From Halobaculum roseum (GTDB taxonomy: Archaea; Halobacteriota; Halobacteria; Halobacteriales; Haloferacaceae): DNA of 64,000 nucleotides. Below, in pieces: positions 1-8,064 of this stretch. The notes under the pieces were generated by a model that searched no databases, had not been told where the DNA came from, and saw only the letters and a list, made by a program, of their open reading frames with translations. Position numbers and translations under genes: made by a program. The stretch is taken from contig NZ_CP082288.1 of the NCBI RefSeq assembly GCF_019880245.1, forward strand, positions 248,001-312,000. The letters are read 5' to 3'. The stretch's first letter is position 1, and the number at the start of each line of letters is the position of its first letter.

Positions 1-423
1 GATGACCGGGGCGACGACCCACCAGATCACGATCCCGCCCATGACCTCCCAGTCGAGCGCGTCGTTGGCGACGCCCAGCCCGGCGATGGCGCCGACAGCA
101 GTCATCGACGTCGAGGCGGGCACGCCGAAGACGTTGCCGACGAACAGCGCCAGCCCGATGAAGAACAGGACGCCGATACTCGTCTCCAGCGTGAACACGC
201 CGGGTGCCGTGACCAGATCCGAGCCGAGCGTGTCGACGACGCGTCTGCCGATCGTCCACGCCCCGACGAAGAAGAACGTCGTCATCAACGCGGCCGCCGT
301 CGACTTCGACACCGCACCCGCACCCACGGCGGGCCCGAACGCGGGGCCCGTCGTCGATCCGCCGATGTTGTAGCCGACGAACATCGCGACGAGCACGCCG
401 ACGAGAAGGAGTAGCTCCACCAT
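1..423 (-). CDS. PiT-family inorganic phosphate transporter, N-terminal part (runs off the window)
   Basis: The reading frame starts at the ATG at 423-421 and stays open to base 1, giving 141 codons. The protein begins MVELLLLVGVLVAMF and then NIGGS-TTGPAFGPAVGAG, the re-entrant GxN-type segment typical of the first half of PiT (PF01384) sodium- or proton-coupled phosphate permeases. Three to four hydrophobic helices follow, with FGVPASTSMTAVG near residue 115, again like PiT where conserved glycines and serines line the phosphate path. It would import phosphate across the cytoplasmic membrane. The C-terminal half lies outside the window. The gene ends up back to back in the same orientation with the repeat protein just upstream, 45 bases away. 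Family assignment is good; ion coupling cannot be told from this fragment. Confidence 0.85.
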   Translation of the reverse strand, partial: MVELLLLVGVLVAMFVGYNIGGSTTGPAFGPAVGAGAVSKSTAAALMTTFFFVGAWTIGRRVVDTLGSDLVTAPGVFTLETSIGVLFFIGLALFVGNVFGVPASTSMTAVGAIAGLGVANDALDWEVMGGIVIWWVVAPVI

Positions 424-468
424 ATTACCTGTACTAATTGTCGTGCGCCCTAAGGCCTTGCTCTCTCA

Positions 469-1239
469 CTATCTGGTGTCAGTCGACCCGTCCTCCTCGT
501 CGGAGTCGCCGTCCTCGTCCTCCGTTCCCTCGACATCCTCCTTCCCGTCGCTGTCGGCGGCTTCACCCTCGGTGTCGTCCACGTCTTCGTCCGCGTCGCT
601 TTCGGCGTCGTCGTCCGCGTCACCGCCCTCGCCCAGTTGCTCTCCGACAGACCGCTCGACCGCCTCCTCCACCGTTTCGCCCATCTTCTCCTCCATCGTC
701 TTCTCGACCGTTTCCTCCACCGTCTTCTCCACCGTCTCGCCCACCTTCTCCTCCACCGTTTTGTCGACCGTCTCCTCCACCGTCTTCTCGACCGTTTCAC
801 CCACCTTCTCCTCCACCGTTTCGTCTACCGTCCGCTCGACCGTTTCGCCCACCTTCTCCTCCATCGTTTCGTCTACCGTCTTCTCGACCGTCTCGCCCAC
901 TGTCTCGTCTACCGTCTCGCCCACCTTCTCCTCGACCGTTTCACCGACGGATTCGTCGACCGTCTCCGCGACCGACCGTTCGACGTCCTGAACGGTCTCG
1001 TCGACGGTGTCCGCGACCGTCTGCTCGACCGTCTGCTGGACCTCGGTCGTCATCCACTGGGGGTCGAATCGGGCCATCTTCCAGGCGATGTGGAGAACGT
1101 ACGAGACGATCACGCCCAGCCCGAACGCGACGCCCACCTCCGTGCCGAGCACGAGGATCAGTCCGACGGCCAACGCGATCAGGAGCCCGTACGTGAGGTC
1201 GACGACCGAGTCGACGCGGTTCGGGTTCACCGGGTCCAC
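469..1239 (-). CDS. Membrane-anchored protein with a long tetrapeptide-repeat (V-x-x-T) helical tail
   Basis: This 256-residue protein has no family I recognise. Residues 12-56 form two hydrophobic helices with a short polar turn. From about residue 67 to 202 the sequence is an almost unbroken series of some 34 tetrads of the form V-x-x-T/K, such as VGET, VEKT, VDET and VEEK, with one three-residue slip near residue 85. Residues 203-256 are an acidic Asp/Glu/Ser tail. A hydrophobic residue every fourth position predicts a long helix whose apolar stripe drifts right-handed, unlike the usual heptad coiled coil. The simplest reading is a membrane-tethered, charged rod that self-associates. Location in the cell and function are inference. 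The start chosen gives MDPVNPNRVD directly before the first membrane segment. Confidence 0.75.
   Translation of the reverse strand: MDPVNPNRVDSVVDLTYGLLIALAVGLILVLGTEVGVAFGLGVIVSYVLHIAWKMARFDPQWMTTEVQQTVEQTVADTVDETVQDVERSVAETVDESVGETVEEKVGETVDETVGETVEKTVDETMEEKVGETVERTVDETVEEKVGETVEKTVEETVDKTVEEKVGETVEKTVEETVEKTMEEKMGETVEEAVERSVGEQLGEGGDADDDAESDADEDVDDTEGEAADSDGKEDVEGTEDEDGDSDEEDGSTDTR
634..1041 (-). repeat. 12-bp-period coding minisatellite encoding V-x-x-T tetrads
   Basis: On the plus strand the pattern reads as near-repeats of ctcctccaccgt / ctcgaccgtttc units every 12 bases, with a looser higher-order period of about 60 bases (VGETVEKTVEETVDKTVEEK at the protein level). It lies wholly inside the membrane repeat protein and keeps its reading frame. 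Copy-number change by slippage would leave the frame intact, so length variation between strains is expected. Confidence 0.85.
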
Positions 1240-1482
1240 CCCGTGTCCGTCGCCCCGTCGCTCCCGGCCCCATACCCCGCCGTTCGATCCCGCCGCTCGG
1301 GGTCGTATCCGCGCATACCGGTTCTGGTGGCTCGGCGGGGTTAAAGTCGCGTGTCCTGGAACCGACTCCGGCGTTCCTTCGACGACGTGAGATCCGACCC
1401 GAGTCCGAACGTCGACCCGAGTGACCGGTCCGGAACCGTCCGCTATCGCTCGTTCCCAGTCGTTGGGATCCAGCGCGGCCCC

Positions 1483-1490
1483 ACATTATC
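1483..1490 (+). promoter_or_regulatory. Box A (TATA) of the halocyanin-regulator unit
   Basis: The sequence acattatc lies 24-31 bases before the ATG at 1514. That spacing fits a haloarchaeal promoter producing a leaderless or nearly leaderless transcript. Confidence 0.5.
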
Positions 1491-1513
1491 CCCGACCCGC
1501 AACTCGAACATGT

Positions 1514-2329
1514 ATGACGGAGTCCGGAACATCATCGGTGTCGCGGCGGAGCGTGCTTCGAACGGCGCTTGCGGGCGGCGTCGCGGCGGCCGCCGGCGGG
1601 GCGGCGACGGCCCCCGCGGCCGCGCAGTCGTCCGGCGGGCTCGAGGAGTGGTTCTCGAACGTGGACAACTACGACGGCGTCGTCGACGAGACCGGTTCGA
1701 GTTCGGTGACCGTCGAGGTCGGCACCCAGGCCAACGGCGGCGCGTACGGGTTCGGGCCGGCGGCCGTCCGCGTCGATCCCGGGACCACCGTCACGTGGGA
1801 GTGGACCGGGAACGGCAGCTCGCACAACGTCGTCGCCGAAGGGGGCGGATCCTTCGAGTCGGAACTCGTCGGCGATGCGGGGTACACGTTCGAGCACACC
1901 TTCGAGGAGGCCGGAGTCTACCGGTACGCCTGCACCCCGCACAAGGCGCTCGGGATGAAGGGCGCCGTCGTCGTCGGCGACACCGAGGTCGGCGGATCGA
2001 GCGACGGCGGAACCGGCGGAGGCGGCAGTGAGTCGGCCGGTGGCGACGGCGAGGGCGGCACGGCGAACGCGACCGAGTCCGCCGAGGAGACGAACGAGTC
2101 GGCCGCCGGAGGCGCGGACGGCGGCAGCGGCGGAGGCGGAGGTGGCGGCGTCGGCGACGCGCCGGCACTGCTGGTGCTCGGCGGCGGAATCGCCGCGGCA
2201 CTGTCGCCGCTCGTGTTCGGGCTGTTCCTCCTCCTGTCCGGGGAGGACACTACAACGGCCACGGAGGGCGCGTACAGGGCCGACGGCGGGAGCCAGTCGG
2301 CGGAGCGTCGAGACGACGGGGCGAGGTGA
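1514..2329 (+). CDS. Halocyanin-domain blue copper protein with C-terminal membrane anchor
   Basis: The 271-residue protein is a plastocyanin-like type 1 copper electron carrier held on the outer face of the membrane. It begins with a twin-arginine signal (SRRSVLR, residues 10-16) and an Ala-rich hydrophobic stretch. The cupredoxin domain covers about residues 42-152, with copper ligands readable as H104 (SSHNV), C140 (YACTPH), H143 and M148. A Gly/Ser/Glu/Thr-rich linker (155-225) leads to one transmembrane helix (about 226-250) and a short tail. The ATG at 1514 is preferred over an upstream start because it sits right before the Tat signal with a box A at a leaderless distance. It precedes an HTH_10 regulator by 6 bases. 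Near the nitrite and NO reductases, a role as electron donor to NirK is likely but inferred. Confidence 0.85.
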   Translation: MTESGTSSVSRRSVLRTALAGGVAAAAGGAATAPAAAQSSGGLEEWFSNVDNYDGVVDETGSSSVTVEVGTQANGGAYGFGPAAVRVDPGTTVTWEWTGNGSSHNVVAEGGGSFESELVGDAGYTFEHTFEEAGVYRYACTPHKALGMKGAVVVGDTEVGGSSDGGTGGGGSESAGGDGEGGTANATESAEETNESAAGGADGGSGGGGGGGVGDAPALLVLGGGIAAALSPLVFGLFLLLSGEDTTTATEGAYRADGGSQSAERRDDGAR

Positions 2330-2335
2330 CCCGAC

Positions 2336-3004
2336 ATGGCTCGCGCGCGACTCGAGGTGTCGCTCCCGGAGGACGTCTGGGTCGGACAGGTGACCCGGTC
2401 GCATCCGGACGCGACGCTGTCGGTGTTGTCGGTGCTGCCGACCGACCGCGGCGGGGTCGCGCTCGTCGCGCTCCGTGACGACGACGCGCCGGAGGTCGTC
2501 CGGGATATCGACGCCGCGGAAGGGGTCGAGGAGGTCGAACTCCAACGAGCCGCAGAGGACGTCCGGGAGGCGATCATCCGGGTCGAGACCACGGATCCCC
2601 GCCTACTGTTGCCGCTGAGCGACTCGCGGCTCCCGGTGGAGTACCCGGTCGAGATCACGGAGGGGACCGCCCGGCTCACGGTCGCCGGAGCGCGCGACAG
2701 GCTCTCGGCGTTCGCGACCGCGCTGGAGACGATGGGGATGGACTACGTCGTCGAGTACGTCCACGACGCGATCGACGCCGAGGACCTCCTCACCGACGGC
2801 CAGCGGGATCTGCTCGGGGCGGCGATCCGGGCGGGCTACTACGACACCCCGCGCGAGACGACGCTGACCGAGCTGGCAGACCGGCAGGGGATCGCGAAAT
2901 CGACGGCGAGCGAACGGCTCCACCGTGCCGAGGGGACGGTTATCAAGCGATTCGCCGAGGACGCGCTCGACATCGACCCCGAGCGCTCGCCGCTGACGCA
3001 GTAG
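2336..3004 (+). CDS. HTH_10 (bacterio-opsin activator type) transcriptional regulator
   Basis: The protein has 222 residues. An N-terminal effector-like domain (about 1-150) shows alternating beta and alpha patterns. The C-terminal region (about 160-215) matches the HTH_10 domain of Bat/DmsR/NarO-type haloarchaeal regulators: LTDGQRDLLGAAIRAGYYDTP, then a turn and an AKSTASERLHRAEG recognition helix. There are no cysteines, so it lacks the cysteine cluster proposed for oxygen sensing in NarO; the signal it reads is unknown. The gene starts 6 bases after the halocyanin stop with a GAGGTG ribosome site overlapping the end of that gene, so the two are probably co-transcribed. It may control the halocyanin or neighbouring denitrification genes. 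Confidence 0.85.
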   Translation: MARARLEVSLPEDVWVGQVTRSHPDATLSVLSVLPTDRGGVALVALRDDDAPEVVRDIDAAEGVEEVELQRAAEDVREAIIRVETTDPRLLLPLSDSRLPVEYPVEITEGTARLTVAGARDRLSAFATALETMGMDYVVEYVHDAIDAEDLLTDGQRDLLGAAIRAGYYDTPRETTLTELADRQGIAKSTASERLHRAEGTVIKRFAEDALDIDPERSPLTQ

Positions 3005-3197
3005 CGAACGGAATGCCCGACTCCGATGGAGGACGAGGGACAGCCACCGCGAGGTGTGGCCCGAGCGGGGCGTCGGCCGTGGGAGCGGAGTGCCGAGTCC
3101 GCATCGGGGCCCCGTTCGGGGTTGGCGACGGGAACAGCCGTCGGTTCAGACTGCCTGTACCACCGCCGTTTTGCGGATCACTCTCGTGGCTCGTCCA

Positions 3198-4283
3198 ATG
3201 GATCTGCGACGGCTAGCCGCGGCGGCTACGATCGGAATCACGGGGATCGGCCTGCTCGGCGTCGCGAGCCGATCACTCGTCGAGGGGATTCAGGGAATTG
3301 CAGGCTGGGTCGTCGTCGGCTCCGTGCTCGTTCTCGGCGTCTCGTTCACGTTCGCCGGGCCAGTGCTGTACCGGAGTTCGGTCGAGTCCGAACACCTCCT
3401 CCGGGTTGCCGGGTGGAACGCGCTCGGTGTGGTCGTGACGATCGCCGTCCTCGCGCTGGTCGCCGCCTTCCAAGCCGCGACTGGCGGTCGCGTCGCCGCG
3501 CCGCTGCTGTCGGGAACGGTGATCCTCGGCGTGAGCGCGTTCGCCCACGTACTGATCGGCGTCAACGACGTGCGCCGGATCCGCGCGCGGACGGTCGCCG
3601 ACCAGCGACAGAAGGCGGCCGTGGTGAACCGGTTCGTCCGCCACGACCTCCGTCACGCAGCACAGTTGCTGATCGGGTACAGCGACCAACTGCGCGGCGA
3701 GGGCGTCGTCGATGGGGACGATGGCGACGCCGGCCGCGATGGCCTCGCCGACCGGGTCGCCTCCATCGGGCGGGACCTGAGCGAGACGCAGTCGCGCGTC
3801 AAGATCATCGACGAACTGCTCGACGGGGAGGGCGTCGACGACCGCTCGCAGGTCGTGGTGAGCGCGGCGCTGAAGCGGCGTCACGACGAGTTGATCGACT
3901 ACCACCCGAACGGCACGGTCCGGATCGACTCCGACGGGGAGCCGGCGGTCCTCGGCGGCGACCACGTCGTGACAGCGGTCGGCGAGTTGGTCGAGAACGC
4001 CTTACAGTACGGCGGCGATCCGTCCGACGTTCGGGTTCGGGAGACGCGTGCGGGTCGGGAGGTCGAGATCAGGGTCCTCGACGACGGCGACGGCTTCCCG
4101 GAGAGCGAGCGCGCGCTGATCAACGACGACGAGGTCGAGACGCAGCTCCGCCACAGCAGCGGGATGGGCCTCTGGCTCGCGAAGTGGGTGATCGAGTTCC
4201 ACGGCGGAACGCTCTCGGTCGGCACGTACCCCGACGGCGGCGGCGAGGCGACTGTTCGGCTGCCCGCTGCGGACCGGTCGTAG
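3198..4283 (+). CDS. Membrane sensor histidine kinase
   Basis: The 361-residue protein starts at the ATG at 3198, which gives MDLRRL right before the first membrane helix. Four hydrophobic helices occupy about residues 5-125. The phospho-acceptor region VNRFVRHDLRHAAQLL places the likely phosphorylated histidine at H149. The HATPase_c domain follows, with an N box (GELVENALQYG, near 265), a G1 box (LDDGDGFP) and a G2 box (SSGMGLWLAKWVIEFHGG). There is no receiver domain and no obvious sensory PAS or GAF domain, so sensing probably involves the membrane part. No response regulator gene is adjacent; like many haloarchaeal kinases it may signal to a receiver encoded elsewhere. It converges on nirK, but a link to nitrite reduction is only positional. 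Confidence 0.85.
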   Translation: MDLRRLAAAATIGITGIGLLGVASRSLVEGIQGIAGWVVVGSVLVLGVSFTFAGPVLYRSSVESEHLLRVAGWNALGVVVTIAVLALVAAFQAATGGRVAAPLLSGTVILGVSAFAHVLIGVNDVRRIRARTVADQRQKAAVVNRFVRHDLRHAAQLLIGYSDQLRGEGVVDGDDGDAGRDGLADRVASIGRDLSETQSRVKIIDELLDGEGVDDRSQVVVSAALKRRHDELIDYHPNGTVRIDSDGEPAVLGGDHVVTAVGELVENALQYGGDPSDVRVRETRAGREVEIRVLDDGDGFPESERALINDDEVETQLRHSSGMGLWLAKWVIEFHGGTLSVGTYPDGGGEATVRLPAADRS

Positions 4284-4375
4284 CCGCGGCGGTCACAGAG
4301 GTGGTGCGGTGAGACGCGGTGAGATCCGGTACGGTGAGGTGGATCCTGTCCGGCGGGCGCGACGGCCCGGGGCGG

Positions 4376-5470
4376 TCAGCCCGTGTCCTCGCCGGCACCC
4401 TCGCCCGGCGACGGATCGAACACCTCCGGGTTCTCCTCGCCGTCGACCGAGACGACGCCGAGCATCCCCTTGCGCGCGACGCGCGAGAGCGCGTGGTCGA
4501 CGAGCTTGATGTCCTCGGGCACCGGGAGGTCCATCGTGCCGACCATACAGCTGCCCGGCGGGACGTTCATCGTCTGGACGTACCGCTCGGGGTCGCCCGC
4601 GATGGCGCCGTCGCGGTAGGCGTCGGTCCAGACGTTGCCGATGGGGTGGAAGTTGCTGTTCAGGTTCGGCCCCCCATCGACCATGAACACCCGCACGGTC
4701 TCGTCGGTCTCGGCGGCCATCGCGCCGAAGCCGTCGGGTGTGAGGGCGTACTTCTGCCCGTTGAGCACGACGTACGTCGGATCCTCCGCCTTCATCGACT
4801 CCAGGTCGAAGCTGTGGCGGCCCTTCTCGCCGGCGGGCTTGTCCGTGTAGATCTCGTGTTGCCCGACGTAGAACTCGCGGTCGACCGCCGGGAGCCCGTC
4901 CTCGGGCTCGACGAGGATCATCCCGAACATCCCCGAGGCGATGTGGTAGTCCATGTTCGCGACGGCACAGTGGTAGATGAACGCGCCGGGGTACTCCGCA
5001 CGGAACTGGATCGTCGCCGACTCGCCCGGCGCGACCGTCGTGTCCTCGGCGCCGCCGCCGGGGCCGTAGCACGCGTGGAAGTCGACGTTGTGGGGCATCG
5101 CGTTCTCCTCGGCGTTCGTCAGCGTCACCCGGACGGTGTCGCCGCGTCGGACCCGGATCATCGGGCCGGGGATCTGCCCGTCGAACGTCATGTAGTCGTA
5201 GACGACGCCGTCCTCGATCTCCGCGCGCACCTCGCGGGCGGTCAACTCGACTTCGACCGTCTCCGACGTGTCGCGGTCGATCGGATCGGGCACGTCAGTC
5301 GGGTCGGCTGCGACTCGGCTACTCGTCGGCTTCCCGCTCGTCTTCTCGGTCGTCTGCCGCGCGGTCTCGGTCTGTGCGTCGGTCGGCGCCTCGGCCGCGC
5401 AGCCGGCGAGCGCCGCGCCGCCCGCGCCGGTTCCGAGCGCCTTCAGCGTCGTCCGTCGCGTCGTGGGCAT
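4376..5470 (-). CDS. nirK: Copper-containing nitrite reductase (NO-forming)
   Basis: NirK reduces nitrite to nitric oxide on the outer face of the membrane. The 364-residue protein begins with a twin-arginine motif (TTRRTTLK) and a lipobox ending at C24 (ALAGC), so it is a Tat-exported lipoprotein. Two cupredoxin domains follow. Type 1 copper ligands are readable as H127, C168, H176 and M181 (NMDYHIASGM), and type 2 ligands as H132, H167 and H275 (SNFHPIG). The proton-relay aspartate D130 is present (PHNVDFH). Length and motifs match the haloarchaeal NirK group. The ATG at 5470 is chosen over an upstream frame extension because it begins the signal peptide. A CGAAC-GG-GTTCG palindrome and a box A lie about 100-125 bases upstream. 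Donors are probably the halocyanins encoded nearby. Confidence 0.95.
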   Translation of the reverse strand: MPTTRRTTLKALGTGAGGAALAGCAAEAPTDAQTETARQTTEKTSGKPTSSRVAADPTDVPDPIDRDTSETVEVELTAREVRAEIEDGVVYDYMTFDGQIPGPMIRVRRGDTVRVTLTNAEENAMPHNVDFHACYGPGGGAEDTTVAPGESATIQFRAEYPGAFIYHCAVANMDYHIASGMFGMILVEPEDGLPAVDREFYVGQHEIYTDKPAGEKGRHSFDLESMKAEDPTYVVLNGQKYALTPDGFGAMAAETDETVRVFMVDGGPNLNSNFHPIGNVWTDAYRDGAIAGDPERYVQTMNVPPGSCMVGTMDLPVPEDIKLVDHALSRVARKGMLGVVSVDGEENPEVFDPSPGEGAGEDTG

Positions 5471-5570
5471 CAGTGGGCACCTCGCAGTTGGACGTATGGC
5501 CTGTCTCCCCATCAACCGGCTTCGTGGTTCTCACGCGGGGAGACCCGTTCTTACGCGCGGAGGGAGTCGT

Positions 5571-5582
5571 CGAACGGGTTCG
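5571..5582. promoter_or_regulatory. CGAAC-N2-GTTCG palindrome upstream of nirK
   Basis: The sequence CGAACGGGTTCG is a perfect dyad apart from its two central bases. On the minus strand it lies just downstream of TTATATAC (5597-5590), the only clear box A before nirK. It resembles the CGAAC/GTTCG inverted repeat described for the haloarchaeal oxygen-responsive regulator NarO, but with a 2-base rather than 4-base spacer. Similar sites precede norB and the MoaD-like gene. Confidence 0.45.
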
Positions 5583-5589
5583 GTGGACC

Positions 5590-5597
5590 GTATATAA
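5590..5597 (-). promoter_or_regulatory. Box A candidate for nirK
   Basis: The minus-strand sequence TTATATAC lies about 120 bases before the nirK start. Transcription from here would give a leader of roughly 90-95 bases, longer than usual for this organism. Confidence 0.4.
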
Positions 5598-5623
5598 CCC
5601 ACCCAACCCATCGACCGTCCCGA

Positions 5624-6841
5624 CTACGCCGACTCTGACGGTCCCGCCGGCGCGACCCGACTTCCGAGGAGTACCCGTGCGAGCGCCCGCGTCGCGCCGA
5701 TGAGCGTGAACGCCCACACGAGCAGCGCGAACCAGCCCCAGTAGGCGGGGACGACTGACAGCGGGCTGAACGTGCCGACACCGGCCAGGTTCAGCGTGCA
5801 CGCGGTGTACATCCCCATCGGGAACACCCGGCCCCACGCCGTCGGCGCGTACGAGTGCAGTCGACGCCCGAATCCCAGTCGCGACCACGGGACGAGGAGG
5901 ACCCACACCGGCGGCCGGCCCTCGACCCCGTCGGTCAGGAACGACCAGACGTCGAGCGCGAGCAGCAACGGGATCCACCACGAGGCGATCGCCCACGCGA
6001 GGAAGGTGATCCCGAGGATCACCGGCGCGTACGACTCCCAAGCGGGGACCGTCCCCAGTCGCGGGCCCAGCGTCGCCCCCGCGAGCGTCGTGATCGCCGC
6101 CGCACCCATCGTGATCCAGTAGGGCCCGGTCCAGTCCTCGGGGCGCACCGCCCCCTCCAGGAGCCGGTAGGTGACGACCGTCACGACGACGAAGTAGAGG
6201 ACGTACCCGGCACCGAAGTAGCTCATGCTCAGCAGGACGATCTCGGTCGTGTACCCGTCGACGGCGCCCGAAAGCGACCCGCCCAGGATCGCGAGCGACT
6301 GCATGCAGACGATAACGAGCAGGAACGCCCCGTCGATCCGCTCGCTCACCGCGGGCTTGCCGGCGCCGACGAACTCGGTGACGAACAGGTAGTACAACAG
6401 CGCCGGTGTCACGGCGGTCATCGACACCCACAATACCGCCGCCGCACCCACCGCATCGAAGAACGTCAGCAGTTGGACGCCGACCGTGTTCGTCCCCACG
6501 ACGAACGTCAGCGAACCCCAGTGCCGGTCCCTGTCGCGGAGGTCCGCGAGCACCCGTCCCGGGAACAGGCCGACACGGACCGCGAGGACGCCCACGAGCA
6601 GGGCGTAGCAGGCGACGTTGAAGGCCGCGAGCGGAGACGCGACCGCGTCGACGCCGAGTTCGCGGAACGCGATCGAGACGATCCCCGTGGACATGACGAG
6701 CCCGAAATACGCGGGGTCGAACGTCTCGATCGCGTCCACGACGCCCGCCGGTGAGGACGCTCCTCGGGCGGGGTCGCCGTTCCCGTCGCCCGGTTGCGAT
6801 GCGCGGTCGTCCGGTCGTGATCCGTGTTCGGTCGGGTCCAT
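5624..6841 (-). CDS. TehA/SLAC1-type anion channel or TDT-family transporter
   Basis: The 405-residue protein has a disordered polar N terminus (1-38) and then ten hydrophobic helices. It opens with FDPAYFGLVMSTGIVSIAF, the signature first helix of the tellurite-resistance/dicarboxylate transporter (TDT) family, which includes TehA, Mae1 and SLAC1. PMGMYTACT near residue 350 is another conserved family segment around the pore. Members conduct anions such as chloride, nitrate, dicarboxylates or sulfite across the cytoplasmic membrane. Its place between nirK and norB suggests nitrate, nitrite or another small anion as substrate, but that is context only. The gene points the same way as nirK, 153 bases upstream of it, and probably has its own promoter. 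Confidence 0.85.
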   Translation of the reverse strand: MDPTEHGSRPDDRASQPGDGNGDPARGASSPAGVVDAIETFDPAYFGLVMSTGIVSIAFRELGVDAVASPLAAFNVACYALLVGVLAVRVGLFPGRVLADLRDRDRHWGSLTFVVGTNTVGVQLLTFFDAVGAAAVLWVSMTAVTPALLYYLFVTEFVGAGKPAVSERIDGAFLLVIVCMQSLAILGGSLSGAVDGYTTEIVLLSMSYFGAGYVLYFVVVTVVTYRLLEGAVRPEDWTGPYWITMGAAAITTLAGATLGPRLGTVPAWESYAPVILGITFLAWAIASWWIPLLLALDVWSFLTDGVEGRPPVWVLLVPWSRLGFGRRLHSYAPTAWGRVFPMGMYTACTLNLAGVGTFSPLSVVPAYWGWFALLVWAFTLIGATRALARVLLGSRVAPAGPSESA

Positions 6842-6988
6842 GCGACGGCCTCCTCGAGAGACACCGGCCGCAACGGACCGGCCTGGATAAAAGGGACGGC
6901 ATTCGGTCGGGCGAGTCCGGCTCGGCCGACGACAACGAGGGCACTGCCGGACGTGCTGGTGTCGACACCGCCGTAGACGGGTTAGTCC

Positions 6989-7015
6989 GTCTGGAAAAGT
7001 TTTATTCCGTCAGAC
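6989..7015. promoter_or_regulatory. Box A overlapped by an imperfect dyad: candidate operator of the toxin-antitoxin pair
   Basis: The box gttttatt (6999-7006) is 24-31 bases before the ATG at 7030. It is overlapped by an inverted repeat, GTCTG-GAA (6989-6996) against TTCC-gt-CAGAC (7005-7015). A dyad over the promoter is what an autoregulating antitoxin would bind; this is inference from position. Confidence 0.4.
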
Positions 7016-7029
7016 CTCGTTCCGTCCGT

Positions 7030-7605
7030 ATGGACGAGCCGCGAGCGGAACTGACCGCGGACGCGGACGAGCGAGCGACACCGCCGGCGTTCGACGAGTT
7101 GACGCCCGTCGACGAGGTCGTCCGCGGCGAACGAACGCGCGACGACTTCCTTGACGCCGTCCTCGACGCCGACGACCCGATGACGGTCGGCGAGGTCGCC
7201 GACGCGGCCGGACACGGCACCGACGCGGCGCGGGAGTACCTGGAGTGGTTCGAGCGAATGGGGATCGTCACCCGTGTCACTGATTCGCCGGCGACGTACC
7301 GCCGGAACCCGTCGTACCTGCGATGGCGCCGGGTGCAGACGCTTCGGGAGCGATACACCGACGAGGAATTGGTCGACCTCTTGGGGACCGAACGCGAGCG
7401 TGCGGAGACGTACGCGGGGGAGTTTGACGCCGACTCGCCCGACGAGGTAGCGATCGCCGACCGCGCGTCCGACGACGGCCGGTCGGTCGAGGACGTGTGG
7501 GCGGACGTGAGCGCGTGGCGAACGTCGAGGCGACGGACCGACCTCCTCGAACGGGCACTGAAGGCTGAGGGGGAAGGTTCGGCCGGCCGACGCCGCGCCG
7601 TATGA
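7030..7605 (+). CDS. Winged-helix protein, probable antitoxin of a TumE-type pair (DUF7342-like)
   Basis: The 191-residue protein carries a winged helix at about residues 30-105. The helix-turn-helix MTVGEVADAAGHGTDAAREYLEWFERMGIV is followed by a wing and NPSYLRWRRVQTLRERYTDEEL, the sequence style of haloarchaeal DUF7342 proteins. The C-terminal part (110-185) is a charged helical region, plausibly the partner-binding segment. Its stop codon overlaps the next gene's start by four bases (ATGA), giving strict translational coupling with a TumE-like protein. That order, DNA-binding antitoxin first and toxin second, is standard for type II modules. The ATG at 7030 was chosen over a longer GTG start because a box A lies 24-31 bases before it. 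Binding to its own promoter is inferred from the dyad there. Confidence 0.75.
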   Translation: MDEPRAELTADADERATPPAFDELTPVDEVVRGERTRDDFLDAVLDADDPMTVGEVADAAGHGTDAAREYLEWFERMGIVTRVTDSPATYRRNPSYLRWRRVQTLRERYTDEELVDLLGTERERAETYAGEFDADSPDEVAIADRASDDGRSVEDVWADVSAWRTSRRRTDLLERALKAEGEGSAGRRRAV

Positions 7606-8057
7606 CCGGCGGAGCGGACCCGGACGATCCGACCGATCCCACAGCGGGGGAGGGTGCACCGGCCGACTTCGACAGGCTGGACACGATCGCCGAACGACTC
7701 GACGGCGACGACCGGTTCGAATCGGTGGACTCCCGCCCCGAGTTCGCACCGGACCGTGTGACGTGTTCGTACGACCTCGGGTTCTATCCGGAACCGGTTC
7801 GGTCCGCCCGCCTCGAGGTCGCGTGGTTCCAGAACGGGGACTTCTCGCTCCACTACCACGAGGACCACGACGCCTCCACGTTCGATCACCGGTGGGACCG
7901 CCACCCGTCGGATCACAACGCACGGGACCACGTGCACCCCGGTCCCGACGCGCCGACGCCGGGCGAGGATACCGTTCACCCCACGGACTGGCGTGACGTG
8001 CTCGCGTCCGTTCTCCACGAAATACAGCGGCGACAGCGGGCGTTCTGGACGGGGTGA
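7602..8057 (+). CDS. TumE-family toxin-like protein
   Basis: The 151-residue protein matches the haloarchaeal TumE (DUF6516-like) pattern. A short disordered start is followed by SYDLGFYPEPVRSARLEVAW, then NGDFSLHYHEDH, then WDRHPSDHNARDHVHPGPDA, and a helical C terminus ending LASVLHEIQRRQRAFW. The many conserved histidines and aspartates (about residues 85-120) are typical and may be catalytic or metal-binding. TumE proteins are classed as toxins of TumE/TumA-like systems; the molecular target of the haloarchaeal group is not known to me. The start overlaps the upstream winged-helix gene by four bases. The pair sits between the TehA-like gene and norB on the opposite strand, as an inserted module would. 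Confidence 0.7.
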   Translation: MTGGADPDDPTDPTAGEGAPADFDRLDTIAERLDGDDRFESVDSRPEFAPDRVTCSYDLGFYPEPVRSARLEVAWFQNGDFSLHYHEDHDASTFDHRWDRHPSDHNARDHVHPGPDAPTPGEDTVHPTDWRDVLASVLHEIQRRQRAFWTG

Positions 8058-8064
8058 TTCCCCG

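Noticed and set aside
634..1041. CRISPR or non-coding satellite
   Set aside because: The 12-base units have no spacers and keep one reading frame within a protein with membrane helices.
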